DNA from: Phytophthora quininea
Taxonomy: Eukaryota; Oomycota; Peronosporomycetes; Peronosporales; Peronosporaceae
Length of the DNA stretch: 64,000 nt
NCBI GenBank assembly: GCA_011947345.1
Contig: JAAVTG010000968.1
Location: 1 to 64,000, forward strand
Direction of reading: 5' to 3'
In this document: piece by piece, positions 11,212-23,257 of the stretch
Layout of the letters: each line of letters begins with the position of its first letter
How positions within the stretch are numbered: the first letter of the stretch is position 1
Made by a program: the position numbers and the translations under genes
The notes under the pieces: model-generated
Told to the model about the DNA's origin: nothing
Seen by the model: the letters and a program-made list of their open reading frames with translations, nothing else
The model's database searches: none

Positions 11212-11840
11212 TCAATCAGAGAGTTCTTTTGCCCTGTACTGCACAAGAGCCAGTCGGCGTTCTTTGCGTGTTAGTGCTGAGGTGACCTGCTGCAACTGGA
11301 ATTTCTCGAGGCCTTGTAGAAGCTCGGAAATCTTGGGAATCGGACACGTGTGACGGATGGTAAGCGCGCGGAAGCAGAGAAAGTCGGTCGAGAAGCGGTC
11401 CGTCTTGTCCTTCTTTGGAATAATGAAGGCAGGTGCGGCCCACGGACTGCTTGTATCGCGTACGATATCACTGAGGTGGCCAAGTTGAGCGTCCTCCTTC
11501 TCGAAAGCCTCAAGGTAGGCTTGAGGAATACTAAACGGACGCGCATGGTACAGTTGATCACGGTTCTTTATCTCGAACTCGTACGGCTCGCCGGACATGG
11601 TACTTATGGTTCCTTGGCCGAGGTCGTCGAAATGTTGGGGCAGGTTGTGCAGTGCTTTTTCTCGACATCTGAGAGGTGGTCAGGGATATACTCGGCGATG
11701 TTCACTTTGGAGTCCTTGGCGCCAAGAATTTTTATGATTTGACGCACTGCATCTTGGATGCTGTTTGGAATTTCGTACAGATCACTCGTCCTCGAGGTTG
11801 ACGCGTTCGCGTATTGGCACCTCGAGTCCGCCCCACTCAA
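11212..11840 (-). pseudogene. Ty3/Gypsy reverse transcriptase fragment (N-terminal half)
   Basis: The minus strand reads through the start of a Gypsy RT: RPFSIPQAYLEAFEKE, then SPWAAPAFIIPKKDKTDRF (the SxWxxPxFxxKK motif) and PIPKISELLQGLEKF. It stops there, before the YxDD active site, so this is about the first third of RT. Upstream (11840-11604) is a frame that could be the linker from the protease. It lies just outside the right inverted arm and reads toward it. Confidence 0.8.
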
Positions 11841-12153
11841 TTTAGCGTCCGTCGAAGTCGAACTTTAGTTTCAAGGCAAAAATCAGGTCTCGGCAGATTA
11901 TGAACTCGTAACCGTTCTTCACGGAGCGGTGTCCGTGGCGTAGACGATGTGGTTCACGATGCGGTTCATCGTGAACTCGAGCTCAGGCAGCTTGAACTGC
12001 ACTTGGGCTGCGCCGACTGTTTTGAATCAGTCGCTTTCGGTCAACCACTTGACCTTGAAGCGAGTCAGCTATCGCGCATTGGGATGACATCAGCGAGCAT
12101 GACGAATCAAAGACCGTAAGCGCACGACCGAGAGTTGAGCCGTTGGGCATATG

Positions 12154-12272
12154 TGACGGGGTTACACGAAAGTCATAACCGTGTGTTGACTTTGGAGGTT
12201 ACGCGAAACTCTTAACCGTGTATAGAGTTTCGACTCTGTAGCCATCTGGCTCTTCACCACTCATTTAATAAC
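12154..12272 (+). repeat. Shared LTR-like block, copy 1
   Basis: About 115 bases (TGACGGGGTTACACG ... GACTCTGTAGCCAT) recur as the reverse complement at 52090-52200 with scattered differences. Position near Gypsy fragments suggests part of an LTR. The rest of 11850-12820 shows no gene I can support. Confidence 0.55.
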
Positions 12273-12819
12273 TATTCAATCGTCCTCATCGAGCGCTCGT
12301 CTCGAGTCTGTTCGTTCAGTGAGAGCTCTTGCAACGTGGACTCCTTGACGGTGAAGACTAAAATGGATAATACCGAGCTGGGGGATTGACCCACATGCTG
12401 ATTGTCATTTTTTCAGTCTGCTGGCGCGACGGTACCACAAGGCTGAGGCCCGACCCTTCCCAATTGATCACCCACTTACCTTCATAGTCAACAAGCGACG
12501 TCAACTCACAGTTCGGAATTCGGTTGCCGATTCACTTGATGTCGGCACGGTGGACTCAACGCATTGTCTAGTCTCAACCCTCGTCGCTGAAGCAGCATTA
12601 GAAGACCTATATCTATTCACTACGTTCACTCCCACCCACGTCTGGCCCGGACGATTTGCTTGTAGGCCGGCCACCGTCGATGGTCCCGCTCGCGCATACA
12701 TTTTAAAGAGTTTGCTGCTAAAGCCTCAAGGTGGCGTGCCTTCGAGCTGTGCGATGCAGCATCGGATAGATGAAGCAAGCTAAGTCGCAAAGCGGCACGA
12801 TGACTGCATGGCTTGGACT

Positions 12820-13989
12820 GAATTAACCTACGCAAAATTGCTGGCATTGGTGCAAAGGTGGAACAAGTGCTGTATCGCCTCAAATTACATGCTTACCACC
12901 TATATTATTTGACCAAAGACAGAGTTGGATGTCCCCCTGCAGCTTGTGCTCATGGAGTAGGTATTTACGTGTATCATATCTTCTGACCATGTCCCGCTGC
13001 GACCCGCCTGCGCCAAATGTTGACACAGCGATGGATTCAATTAAACCTGCTGGAGAAGGAAGTGGATCGCGCGTGCTTTGGACTAGAATTACAACAGGTA
13101 CCACAAGGCGTCTGCGGCATCGTGCAGGAGACAGTTGTTAGAGCACTCCAAAAGGTCCGTGACTCGTACCTCCACAGCTGGCGTATTGGGGAAGGTTGCA
13201 CTTTCACGCAGTCTGGAAGTGGCGGTTGCAGCATTTGATGACAACTATGATGTGTCTGCTCGACACCATAGCGCTCTTTTAAGTCTAGACTACGATTTGA
13301 TTACCGAGCCATGCACATGCGCATACGCCGAGCCGCATCTACATTGACATCAACGATCGCGATCGCGGCGACAGTGATACAGAGGGTACTCGCAGGTACG
13401 ATGGCTGGGGTGCAGCGGGCGATACCAGAAGGTCGGACGGCTACCTGCTTTTGTTTGATAGTGGATTCAGATACAATCCAGGTCCAGGTGAGACTGTTGC
13501 GGCGGTTGTCCTGATAGACGACATTGGAACTCACTTCCAAGTGGTGTGGACATGCAGCATATCATACGTGGCAATCACCACCACGAATAATCTTGCCGAA
13601 AACTTGGGACTCCTCGCAGGACTCAAGGCATGTGCTCGCTACTGTTACTATCCACTCCACGTCATTGGAGACAGCGAGTTGATCATAAGGCAACACAGAA
13701 AGCGGAGGCCTCCTCAAGAGTCCTCGCCTGGGATTATCACGCACGTGCCTTCATTACAATGGCGGACATACTGGCGAACAAAGCCATGGATACACGAGCG
13801 AGCGCACAAACTACTTTGAGAGAGAAGACCAACCTCTTCTCTGGCGATGATCATTACTTCATGAATTTGAGACAGTTGACGGAGCAGTGGAGGAAAAGGG
13901 GGTGCCCAGGCCCTCACCGAGCCGAACTGTCGATCGATAGAGAGGCGAACGACAGGACGGACATAGTATATCGTTATCTACAGAGTTAA
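12820..13989 (+). pseudogene. LINE C-terminal region with RNase H domain
   Basis: Fragments in three frames give the tail of a non-LTR retrotransposon polyprotein. SYLHSWRIGEGCTF lies near 13165-13210, and a spacer (RIYIDINDRDRGDSDTEGTR) follows near 13330. A type I RNase H domain then reads LLLFDSGFRYNPGPG (first Asp), NLAENLGLLAGL (Glu), VIGDSELI (second Asp), and after a frameshift near 13690 ITMADILANKAMD (last Asp). The catalytic set is recognisable but the frame is broken several times. The upstream RT is missing. Confidence 0.75.
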
Positions 13990-14059
13990 ATGACGTCAAT
14001 GTACCTGACTTCGAAACGAAACGAAATGAGTCTGTTCGTCCGTGTTTCCATGAGGCAAG

Positions 14060-16195
14060 TTTCGGTGCATCCATCTACCAATAGGGGTCAGCACCGCTCC
14101 TGATGAATTCCAGCGACGCATACAGCTGATGCTCGGAGATCTCGACTTCGTCCAAGTTACCTCGACGATATTCTCATCATCACGAACACGACGTTTGATG
14201 ATCGCCTCAACACCCTTTGATCGTGTTCGAGCGCTTTCGCTTCAGTCGTGTTCAAGTCAACATGACCAAACGTCACTTTGCGGCACTGGTGACGGAATAC
14301 ATCGGTTACCGGCTGACTTGCCGATTAAGAGGGCATTCAGCGCCTTGCTCATCCCAAAATAAACGCAAACCTCGCAGGTTGTCGGAATGACCAATTTTTA
14401 CCGAGATATATGGCCGCGATGAGCCCATTTGCTCGCACCATTAATCGGCTTGACGTTGCCACACACAGCTATCAAATGGCTATTGCGTGTTCTACTTGAA
14501 ATTTCCGTGGTCGATTGGTTGAATCGACCGAGCGAACTCGCCAGGCAATCGTGCGAAAATCAATTTTCACTTGATCTAATTATAGTCGCATTAAGTACGA
14601 AATCGAACTTACCATGGAACGTGACGGTACTACTCGGTCGATTTGAAAAATGACTTGAAGATTGTATGTGGCGATTCCGCCTATGATCGTGAACCGGCCC
14701 AGAATGGAAAACTTGGACGGAATTGACAATACCTGAATGCCAGCGCGCTTTCGACCAGATCAAACAACTCCTCAGTCGCGGTCACGCTGCTCTTCCCTGA
14801 CTTCTCGCTCCCGTTCGATCTGCACACAGGCGCTAGCACCTTCCGGCTGGAGGGGGCGAAGTTAGCCACCGAGGCACGCCCCTAGCATTATTATGCAGGA
14901 AGCTTTCCGGTGCCCAGCGCAAGTACTCCGTGATGGAGCTCGAGTTTCCCTCGATCGTTGAGGTCCTGCATGAGTTCCGCAACATCCTTCTAGGTCATTG
15001 AATCGTGGTGCATACTGACCACATTATCCTGTCCTTAGCCAATTTTGAATCGGACCATGTCAGCCAATGGCCTTGATAGTCTTAGAGTTCGTACCTGAGA
15101 TTAAGCATGTCTAGGGCCACAACAATATGGTCGCTGACGCATTCAGCCGCCTACTATTCCTTGACGACGGAACCGAGCAGTGCTTCGGGCTAGAAGCAGC
15201 TGAGAAAGAATTCCCATTGGTCTTCGAACGCATTCCTCGTGAGCAGCAGGACGACCAAGAACTGCAACGATTTTGCGTCAACGCCAAGTCCAAACCAACA
15301 GAATGGCAAATCCAAGTTCATGTACTTGGATCAACGTATCGCCGTTCCAGCCGCCCTACAGCAATATATCATGCTCTAGTAACACAAGCAGCTAGAACAC
15401 CCAGGCATGAACCACACGTACTTGAGTGTTCACCAGCACTTTACATGGAGAAACATGAAACAAGACATTGATGCGTTCGTCAGCCGATGTGAGATCTGCC
15501 AGACGTGGAAACGTAACAAGAAGAAGTAGGGCAAGTTATCTGCCGCCGATCCGATGCTCCAGCCATGGAAAGTAGTCTGCGGCGACAGCGTCGGAGGCAA
15601 CAAGTACAGCACAATGACAACGATAGACTCCGTCATGGGCTGGCTCAAGCTTAAGGATGACTAGGAAGCAAAGACTGTCACCCTCGCGCTCGATGCCGAG
15701 TGGCTTTGCCGATATCCGAGACCTGAGATTTGAATCTTCGACCATGGCAACGAGTTCACGGGATTCAAGTTCCAAGATATGCTTACTAGCTATAGAGTCA
15801 AGCCACGCCCGACAACGGTAAATAATCTCTAAGCAAACAGCGTGTTAGAGCGCTTGCATCAAGTCCTCGGCAACATGGTGCTGAACTCGAAATTTACTGC
15901 AGACTGGACGCGCATTAACAACGCAAGCTTCGTCAAGACCAGCGCGACAACCAGCGACAAAACAACAGCGGGCTCTAGCACACGTACAACGTCAGTGACT
16001 TAATGCTCATTGTCACGGACAAACACTGCACGAGGAAGCTCGACCAGCCGACCGAAGGGCCGTACAGGATCCTCAAGACTAACATCGGCACAGTACAAAT
16101 CCACCGAGCCGCGTACTTCAAAACGATCAACATTCGCCGCCTGGTCACGTACAGGTCCATCGTGGGGGTGAATATCGTATTCCAAACGGCCTAGG
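14060..16195 (+). pseudogene. Degraded Ty3/Gypsy pol: RT C-half, RNase H, integrase
   Basis: In order on the plus strand: RT with YLDDILIIT (near 14158), then the connection (VTEYIGYRLT). RNase H follows with FDQIKQLL, LLFPDFSLPFDLHTGAS (near 14750-14840) and HNNMVADAFSRL (15120-15150). The integrase H2C2 zinc finger has HPGMNHTYLSVHQHF and CEICQTWKRN (15400-15530). The core has a DHGNEFTG-like stretch (about 15740) and a VLERLHQVLGN-like stretch (about 15845). Many stops and frameshifts are present, so it is old and inactive. It begins close to where the 11.2 kb RT fragment stops in domain terms, but it is on the opposite strand. Confidence 0.8.
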
Positions 16196-16777
16196 CGTCT
16201 GGAGCCTTCTGGAGCCTTCTGGGGCCTTCGAGAACGCTTGTTCCAAGACTGACAGTTTCTAGAACTGATCGTAAGATCTGAAGGCTTAGCTAGTGTCCTG
16301 CAGGCTCGAGAGTAGTGAACAGCACTAAACACAGTCAGCTTCCAATTTACGAAAAGCCAACCGTACGGCATATAGTATCAAGATCGAAAGTGAGAAAAAG
16401 CCAAAAGCGACGGCTAGATCCTCAAGCAAGCGCTGCAGTTGGCTAGGTACAGAATATTCAGTTAAATGCGATGGCTTGTCGTGTATATGCCGACATTACA
16501 TGCTTGCAGTGCAATGCTGGGCAACGCTCCAATCTGGTTTGTTGCATTAGCATATATAAACTGTGATTGCATGCTACTTAAGCTAACGTTTTGAGTTTTA
16601 GTGCTAATATGGAGAGAGCAGACCTCGACCAACGCGTCTTCACTTTCAAACCTGGAAGCCGCTATCAATTTACTGCAGCTGCCACTAGGGGGCAAATTTT
16701 GTCGATCGGGAGAGCAGCCCAGAGGAAGTGGACGGTGGACAAGCCAAGCCTCGCAAACAATTGACCCAAGAACAAGT
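16196..16777. other. Downstream of Gypsy pol, no gene; short tandem repeat
   Basis: Contains about three tandem copies of an 11 bp unit TCTGGAGCCTT at 16198-16232, probably in the 3' LTR zone of the preceding element. No coding potential recognised. Confidence 0.4.
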
Positions 16778-16781
16778 TAAC

Positions 16782-19700
16782 CCCTTGAGCCCGAAGGCGT
16801 GGACCTTACAAGATAACGGGCATTCCTTAACGTGGACCATACATGTTAAGGGATATTATACTTTCTTGTTGTATTGACCCTTACAAACCTCAAGTCAAGG
16901 AGGGGTAGGCGATGTATCCTAGCTTTTCCAATGGTCAACATAGACAGCCCTGTTAGAAAGTCCATTTGCAGCTCAAACTGGCATATAACATATGCATTTT
17001 GTGGAAGAGAGCGCCCCGCCACTCAAGTTCTTGCCTCACTTCCAGATTTTTCCGCTCGGCCACAGAACCTGACGCTGCCACACAAAATGGCGTTCCAAGC
17101 TCGCTGGCGCGAGCTAAAGAAGGATGGCTGGACCTCCAAGCGGCCCAAAGGTCTCTCAGCCGACTTCACGTATCTGAAGCCCGGCAAGACAGTGAAGGAC
17201 ATCGAAGGAGAAGACGTTTTCGTTGGCGAGGAAGCACTGATGAAGTATTTGGACAAGATTGACCTTGGTAATTCTGCGTACTGTATTGGTGGTTGTCAGT
17301 TATACTTACTGATCGTGTTATTTGAGCAGATGCGCTGCGGGCGAAAAGAAGGCGCGGCGCGAAGGATCCGCTCATGCCGTGCGACGTCGAAATGTTGCGA
17401 AGGCTACGAAAGGCAGAGCATCAGTGGCAGAACGTACGTATATTTCACGCCGAATGGTTCGTATGGGTTTCTCCTAATCCTTGTGTACTTGTGTTTTAGC
17501 TTACCGCGTCGACAAACTGGTCGAGAGCCTGCCACATGTCGGTACGCCACCCCAGACGCACCAATCCTTGACTCCCGCATCGTCTTCAGAGCCTGTGTTG
17601 ACCCCAACGCCAAGCGCGCCACAGGATCAGGCAGTCCTGCAAGTTGTTTCCCAAATCATACAACGTTTTCGCCGGATAGCGACGGCGAACAGTCTCGTGC
17701 AAGCCCCGCAGGTAATATCTTGTATGGTACAAGTTTGTATTTATCTAATCATGTATGTGGCATTCTAATGTGCACTAGGTGTATCTCTCAGTCCCAGAAA
17801 CCTCGATCCAGATTTTGAGGAGGCATCGGACGACTCAGAAGACGCCAGCGAAGATGGCAAGCAGTCTGAAAGAAATGCCGAACGAGCTGCGCTTGATGAA
17901 GAATCGAAGGAGGACTCTCTATTCGATGCCCAGTCTACCGCAGGTGAGTTAAACGTGTATGTACATGTTACGGTTGGAGCTAACGTGTATTTTACCTTTT
18001 ATTATACCTAAAGAAGTCAATCATATCGAGGCTAACGAAGACCCAAGCAACTATGCGGGGTTTCAATCGGACGCTGAGAACGATGATGGCGACGATGAAG
18101 ATGATCCTGTTGAAACCGTCGAACCTGGAGTGGTGCACCTACCTGTTCCGCCTGAAATGCGGTTTGATGAGAGCCTGTTGTCGTCCCTTGGCGGCATGGC
18201 GAACGTTGCGGCTGGTGCCGTACCAGATACATTTTTGAAGGACCTAGGCGTGAATGGCTGGTCGGACTTAGCGACGCACATGCCGTACGATTACTTGCAA
18301 GAGCCTTACGAGGCCCGATCACCTAACGCTATGCGTCAAGATTACCCGCGACTATACAATGGCGACTCGGGGCCAACTCCAAGGGCTCTAGACGCTGCTT
18401 CAACTCCGTCAGGAGCATTCTTCTATTTCTTACAGCCGCAGTTGTGGGAGCATATTGCTGCGGAGACGAATGATTACTTCGAGGCGAGTGTTGACGAGCG
18501 CGTTGGAGGCCAACACGCAAAACAACTCAAGCGAAAGCTCAAGCACCCTGAGTTCAAGGTCAAGTCGCGTGATGCCATACGCGAGGACGTGTTGAAGGCC
18601 CAACCAATCGAGGCGAGAGAGCTCTGTGTCTTTTTAGGCCAATTGATAGCACGGTCTATCGTTCCTAACAAGGAAAAACTTGCCCATCATTGGAAAATGA
18701 GGGATGAAGGTGCCATACCGCGAGGTTGCTTCGGGCGCTTCATGGTGCGCGACCGGTTCATGCATATCTCGCGAAATCTACATTTCAGCCGGAACGATGA
18801 CCCAAGGGCCGCGACGGATCGCGCCTGGAAACTCCGTCCTGTTGTTGACGCACTTCAAGATCGCTTTGCGGCTGGGTATACGCCGCCTGCCATCATGGCA
18901 TTCGACGAGGCGATGCTGCCTTCGCGCTCGACGTTCAACCGGATGCGCGTTTACATCAAGGACAAGCCCCACAAATGGGGCACCAAGCTGTTCATGTTAT
19001 GCTGTTCTCATACGGCCTACTGCATTCGGTGAGTGTCAGGCGTGTCTTCGGGCACGCCTGCTTTTTTTTGACGTCTAAGTTTTGTTATCGTGTATGGTCC
19101 GTACTAACGCAATAGTATATTGTATGATACAGATTTGAAGTATACTGCGGAAAAAGAGAGAGCAGGCCAGACAAGTTCGACGGATCGCAAGTCCGGTCCT
19201 GCCGCAGTAGTGCGCAATCTGCAGCAAGTCTTCGGTCCTACAGCCCCACCCACTGGCGAGATGAGACTCGTCGTGATGGATCGATTCTACTCGTCGGTGC
19301 CATTGTCGCTGCGGCTCCTGACAATGGGCTTTTACTCAATTGGCACGGTTAGGACGGATCGCAAAGGACTGAGTACGCAGTTGATTCCTAAGAAGAAGGA
19401 AGGGGACAAGAAGAAGCCGCCGAAGATACCGAAGAACAGACCGAAGAACATCGAACGGGGTACGTTCATTGTGGCTAAAGCCTTGCAGGTTCCAGAGATG
19501 CGAGTGTTGCGGTGGTGGGACACACGAGCCGTGCATATGTTGAGTACTGGCGGCAGCGTGCAGCCTGACCGCATTGTCCGACGCGACACGATGACAGGAG
19601 AGCAGCTGGAAGTGGCTTGCCCCCGTATCGTCAAAGATTACCAGACGTACATGGGGGCGTGGACGTACACGACCAGCTGCGCCTCCAAAGGTAGTGTTGC

Positions 19701-20884
19701 TATCTTGTATGTACATGTTAGAGGTATTCTAATCGTGTATACTACATGCTACAGGTACTCGCTGCAGCTTTGCATCAAGTACAAGAAGTACTACAAGGGG
19801 CTATTTCTTGGCCTCGTCGACTTGGCGATTATCAACGCTTTCATCGTCTTCAATACTGCCCGTGCAAATTCCAGTCTTCCCAAGTTCAGCCACGTGAAAT
19901 TTTTGAAACAGCTTCATATCGAGCTGTGTCAGCTCCGGGATGAAGACTGGGAAGCACTCATAACTAACGAGAGCTTTCAAGCGACACCGTCGAACCCGTG
20001 TAACGCAAACATCGGCCGTCGTATGAACCACAAGCCCCTTCAAAACGATGAGTGGAGATCTGGAAACAACAACCAAGGCCGGAAGCGCCGAACACGAGCA
20101 TGCAAGGTGTGCTCGCTTCTCAAGGGCAGCAGTAACGCTCGCGGTGGCGATTCTTCTACGTACTGCAGTACGTGTAAGTTGCAAAATGCGTCGAAAAACC
20201 TATGGCATGGCGTGTGTTCCTGTGTGAGAAGAAGCGCCACACGATCACGGGCGAGCTTCGTTCCTGCTTCGACATCTGGCACAAGTGCTGGGCTAATGGA
20301 AACATGGCGCCTGCACCGACGCGTGGGGGAAGCGGTCGATCCGCGCACGAGCTCCGGCGCAGCGCCAAGCCGAAGTCGATGGAGAAGAGGGGGCAGGAGC
20401 GGCGGGAATGCAAATGATGAACTCACGGGGGCTGGCCCACAGCCGCCGAAGCGGGCCCGTCGCCTACTCGACGAGTCAGCGTCTGATTGAACAGCTGATG
20501 GCGACCCTCCATTTCTATTGAGTTTCAGTATAGCAAAATATCACGCCATTCTGATCAGTTGCAAATGCTTGTTCTGATGCTATTATGTACTTCCTGCTCA
20601 CGGCTGTGTTCATCGATGCAGTGGCTCGATCACGCGCTCGCACCGGTTTTGATGCACCACATACATGTTTTGAACGCAAACATGTATTTTTGACTGCCGA
20701 ATGATGAACCATACACGATACCGAGGGTCTCCTCTCTCGACGTTTAGGTTTAGCTCTAGTCTGTCCACTATACAAGTTACGGAAACATATAGAACTTTAT
20801 ATTATAACCCTTCCCGCACGTACACGTTAGAGATCCTCGACCCTTAGTGCAAATGGGGTACGGTACTACTCCGGTCTCAAGGGG
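16782..20884 (+). mobile_element. PiggyBac element with TTAA target duplication
   Basis: The element starts CCCCTTGAGCCCG after TTAA (16778-16781). It ends with the inverted counterpart CGGTCTCAAGGGG before TTAA (20885-20888). The 13 bp terminal repeats differ at one position. TTAA on both sides is the diagnostic PiggyBac footprint. The 4.1 kb between holds a single spliced transposase gene. Preserved termini and footprint suggest recent insertion. Confidence 0.92.
17087..20417 (+). CDS. PiggyBac transposase, six introns, frame interruptions
   Basis: DDD transposase that excises and inserts at TTAA. ATG 17087 opens a chromo-like/lysine-rich head (MAFQARWRELKKDGW). Introns: 17268-17329, 17438-17499, 17712-17778, 17944-18013, 19029-19132 and 19691-19754, each GT-AG. 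A Ser/acidic linker precedes the core domain. Catalytic Asp residues sit in AIMAFDEAMLPSRS (18900), LVVMDRFYSS (19270) and GGVDVHDQLRLQ (19650, two Asp). A Cys-rich C-terminal zinc domain follows (CKVCSLLKG, YCSTCKLQ, VFLCEKKRH, CFDIWHKCW). Frame changes are needed near 17640, 19160, 19655 (GGGGG run) and 20210. It would be a complete transposase if these are sequencing indels. Confidence 0.85.
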
Positions 20885-20888
20885 TTAA

Positions 20889-21719
20889 ATAGGTGTGCGC
20901 AGTGGCAGCGAGGGGAGAGTAGCAAAACTCCGCCGGCGTACGTTGATGGATGAATTATTTGTTGTAGTAGCAACGTTGTGCTGTACGCCGCGAGGTGTAT
21001 CAGCTTCGCGTCCCACAAGCTGCCTTTGCGAGATCATTTAAGCGCTAGAAGCGGTCAAAGGACTAAGGTGGAAGCGTTCCAAAGCAGTGCTGCAAAAGAG
21101 GACAGTCTGATTGATTGATTTGTTTCAGTTAATCAAAATCCTCTTTAGGAATATGTCGCTCTAGCTTCGCACATCATTTGGAAACTAACATTTTTCGTAT
21201 TCGTACAAGTTTTTCAATGTAATATATCTCCAGGACGTCGTAAAACTTGCGCGCTCGTTCCTTCTCTGCGTCTAAAGCGGCAGGGGTTCTCCGTGCGTGT
21301 CCGCATCGTAAAACTTGTGCTATATTTCTCTGGGCTTTGCGTCTTTGTTTCAATGCCGCGGAAGATGAGTTATGAATGACGTCCATAGAAAGCTGACCAA
21401 TATTGTCAAGCATTAAGTGTCAATGCTTAGGCCCTGGTCGGGGAATGATCGTCTTGGTTTCGCCATTTTGACATGGCCTACCCCTAAGCTGTTGCGGTCG
21501 GTTGCCTCCGATAGTCTCTGTCTTCATTGTGTGGCGCACATGTTTATCTGGAAGCTGCTCCGCATGGACCCCCCGCTCGTCAGCACTGTACTCCTAGAGG
21601 AGATCGCACATCTTCTATAACGTGCGCACGGCACTTCCGCAGTTGCAAGTGTACCTGAGGAAGTAACATGCGGTGAAGCTTCCTTGACAGGCGTAGGAGG
21701 AGGAGGTGCTGCAAAATCG
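20889..21719. other. No gene recognised
   Basis: A minus-strand frame of 79 residues (21413-21174) is Lys/Arg-rich and helical but shows no motif. Nothing else is supported. Confidence 0.35.
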
Positions 21720-22889
21720 ATGGCCAGCTGGAGCGACGATGATGTAGAAGAGCTCTTTGCCTTCGCTACAAGGAGCTTGATGCTCACTTCAAGGGCAAGA
21801 GAGATACTAAGCGTATCAGATACGCGCGGTCTATTCTAGCATCTACGTTATCAGTGAACCAGAGCAAGATATTCACCAACCAGCAGTGCCAGTCTAAGAT
21901 TATTACTTGCAGTTTGTGCGCATACTAATCGCGGATTGTTATCTCCTGTAGTTGAGGAGTATGAAGACCAAGTGGGCATTGGCGCGTGAGGCGGAACATT
22001 GCACAGGAAACGGTGGCCCCGTCCGTCGTCCAAAGCACGGCTCAGTCATGAAAATTATTGGGGAGACACAATGGGCATGTACAATCGACCCCATCTCAGC
22101 ACAGAAGCCCCAGATACAATTGCCACGGCTGCTGCCACTACTAGTAGCTCAAATGAGCCATCACCGACCACTCCGGCAACCCCAGAAACCGCGCCACACT
22201 ATTTTCTTACACTATTTTCTCAACAAACGGTGAGCCGGCCGCCAAGCACGCGAAGCGCTCTCAAGGTGAGCGTGTAGAAGATGTGTCTCGTCGGTGGTTG
22301 AGCCCTAGCCAAGCTCGCGGCGGCCCAACCGTCATCCCCACCACAGGACACCGTCTCGCGACGGGGGCCGTGTCACGGTGCCGAGGGTCCCGATGGACCT
22401 TGGGCTGAAGTTCTTAGACTTCGATAGCGTGGAACGCTGTCTGGTCCTCGATCTGGATTCGAGGTACGACTTCATCCTGGCATGGCGTGGCTGGAACGCC
22501 ACGAGCCATGGATCGATTGGCGGTCGAAGACCTTGTGTACTACGCGCATCTCTCCTAGCGGAGCTTTGGGGAGTCATGAACCCACCTCTGCTAGGAAGCA
22601 GAAGCGCTATTGGCGCGAGCACTGGGCCGAGTCGGCCATGGTGCTGGATGTCGGTGTGTCTGAGCGCGGTTGCTAAGGGGATTTAATGAAGGACTAGAAG
22701 CTCTTGAAAGCGGCTCACTGCTGCTGTCTAGCAGCAAACTGAGGCGTTTCAAAGCAAAACGGACTGACCAATGCTCGTAACACACCGTTGCTGACGCAAA
22801 TTCAGGTTCAGAGTGACCAGCTGAAGCAGCAGAATGAAAATATCCGAGAGCTGATGGATCTTATTCGTCGGGAACGATTCCGTAGCTAG
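21720..22889 (+). pseudogene. Myb/SANT-like DNA-binding gene, interrupted
   Basis: ATG 21720 begins MASWSDDDVEELFAFATRS. After a one-base change the frame gives KRDTKRIRYARSILAS and IFTNQQCQSKI, the pattern of oomycete Myb/SANT-like proteins that have an FTNxQCxSKI core. MKTKWALAREAEHCTGN and STEAPDTIATAAA follow. A coiled-coil tail (LLTQIQVQSDQLKQQNENIREL) ends at TAG 22887-22889. Between about 22285 and 22690 the gene is interrupted by a Gypsy protease fragment. Such proteins are commonly encoded by DNA transposons, but the parent element is not identified. Confidence 0.65.
22285..22690 (+). mobile_element. Ty3/Gypsy aspartic-protease fragment inserted in Myb-like gene
   Basis: The frames read PRVPMDLGLKFLDFDSVERC, VLDLDSRYDFILxMAWLERHEPWIDW and related text, which is the retroviral-like protease end and flap region typical of oomycete Gypsy pol. 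A frame change joins FIL to MAWLERH near 22480. The fragment has no visible LTRs and splits the surrounding Myb-like gene. Confidence 0.7.
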
Positions 22890-23257
22890 TTTGAGGTTTA
22901 AACGCAATCGAAAGCTTCCGTAATAGCCAAAAGCGAATTACGCTTTCTTCACCGAGACCGCGTCGTCGTTGATGTTGAGCGTTATGTCTTGCAAAGCTAT
23001 CGTTGCAGCCAAGATGTCCACCGCTTTGTCGATGATGTTCGTGTTAACGCTGCAGTTGACGATTCTAAAACGTTGTTCCAGAGCCTAAAATAAGACCTTT
23101 TGCAGCCCCCAAATCGTGACCGATTCACTTTCAGTTTTGCGATGAATAGGGCCAGTAACTCAACTCTAGAGTACTTAGGTTTTAGCTGGCATGGCACTTA
23201 TCTCAAACCTAAGCGCTCTCGACTTGAGTTACACAACGCCAGCACAGCCGTTAATTT

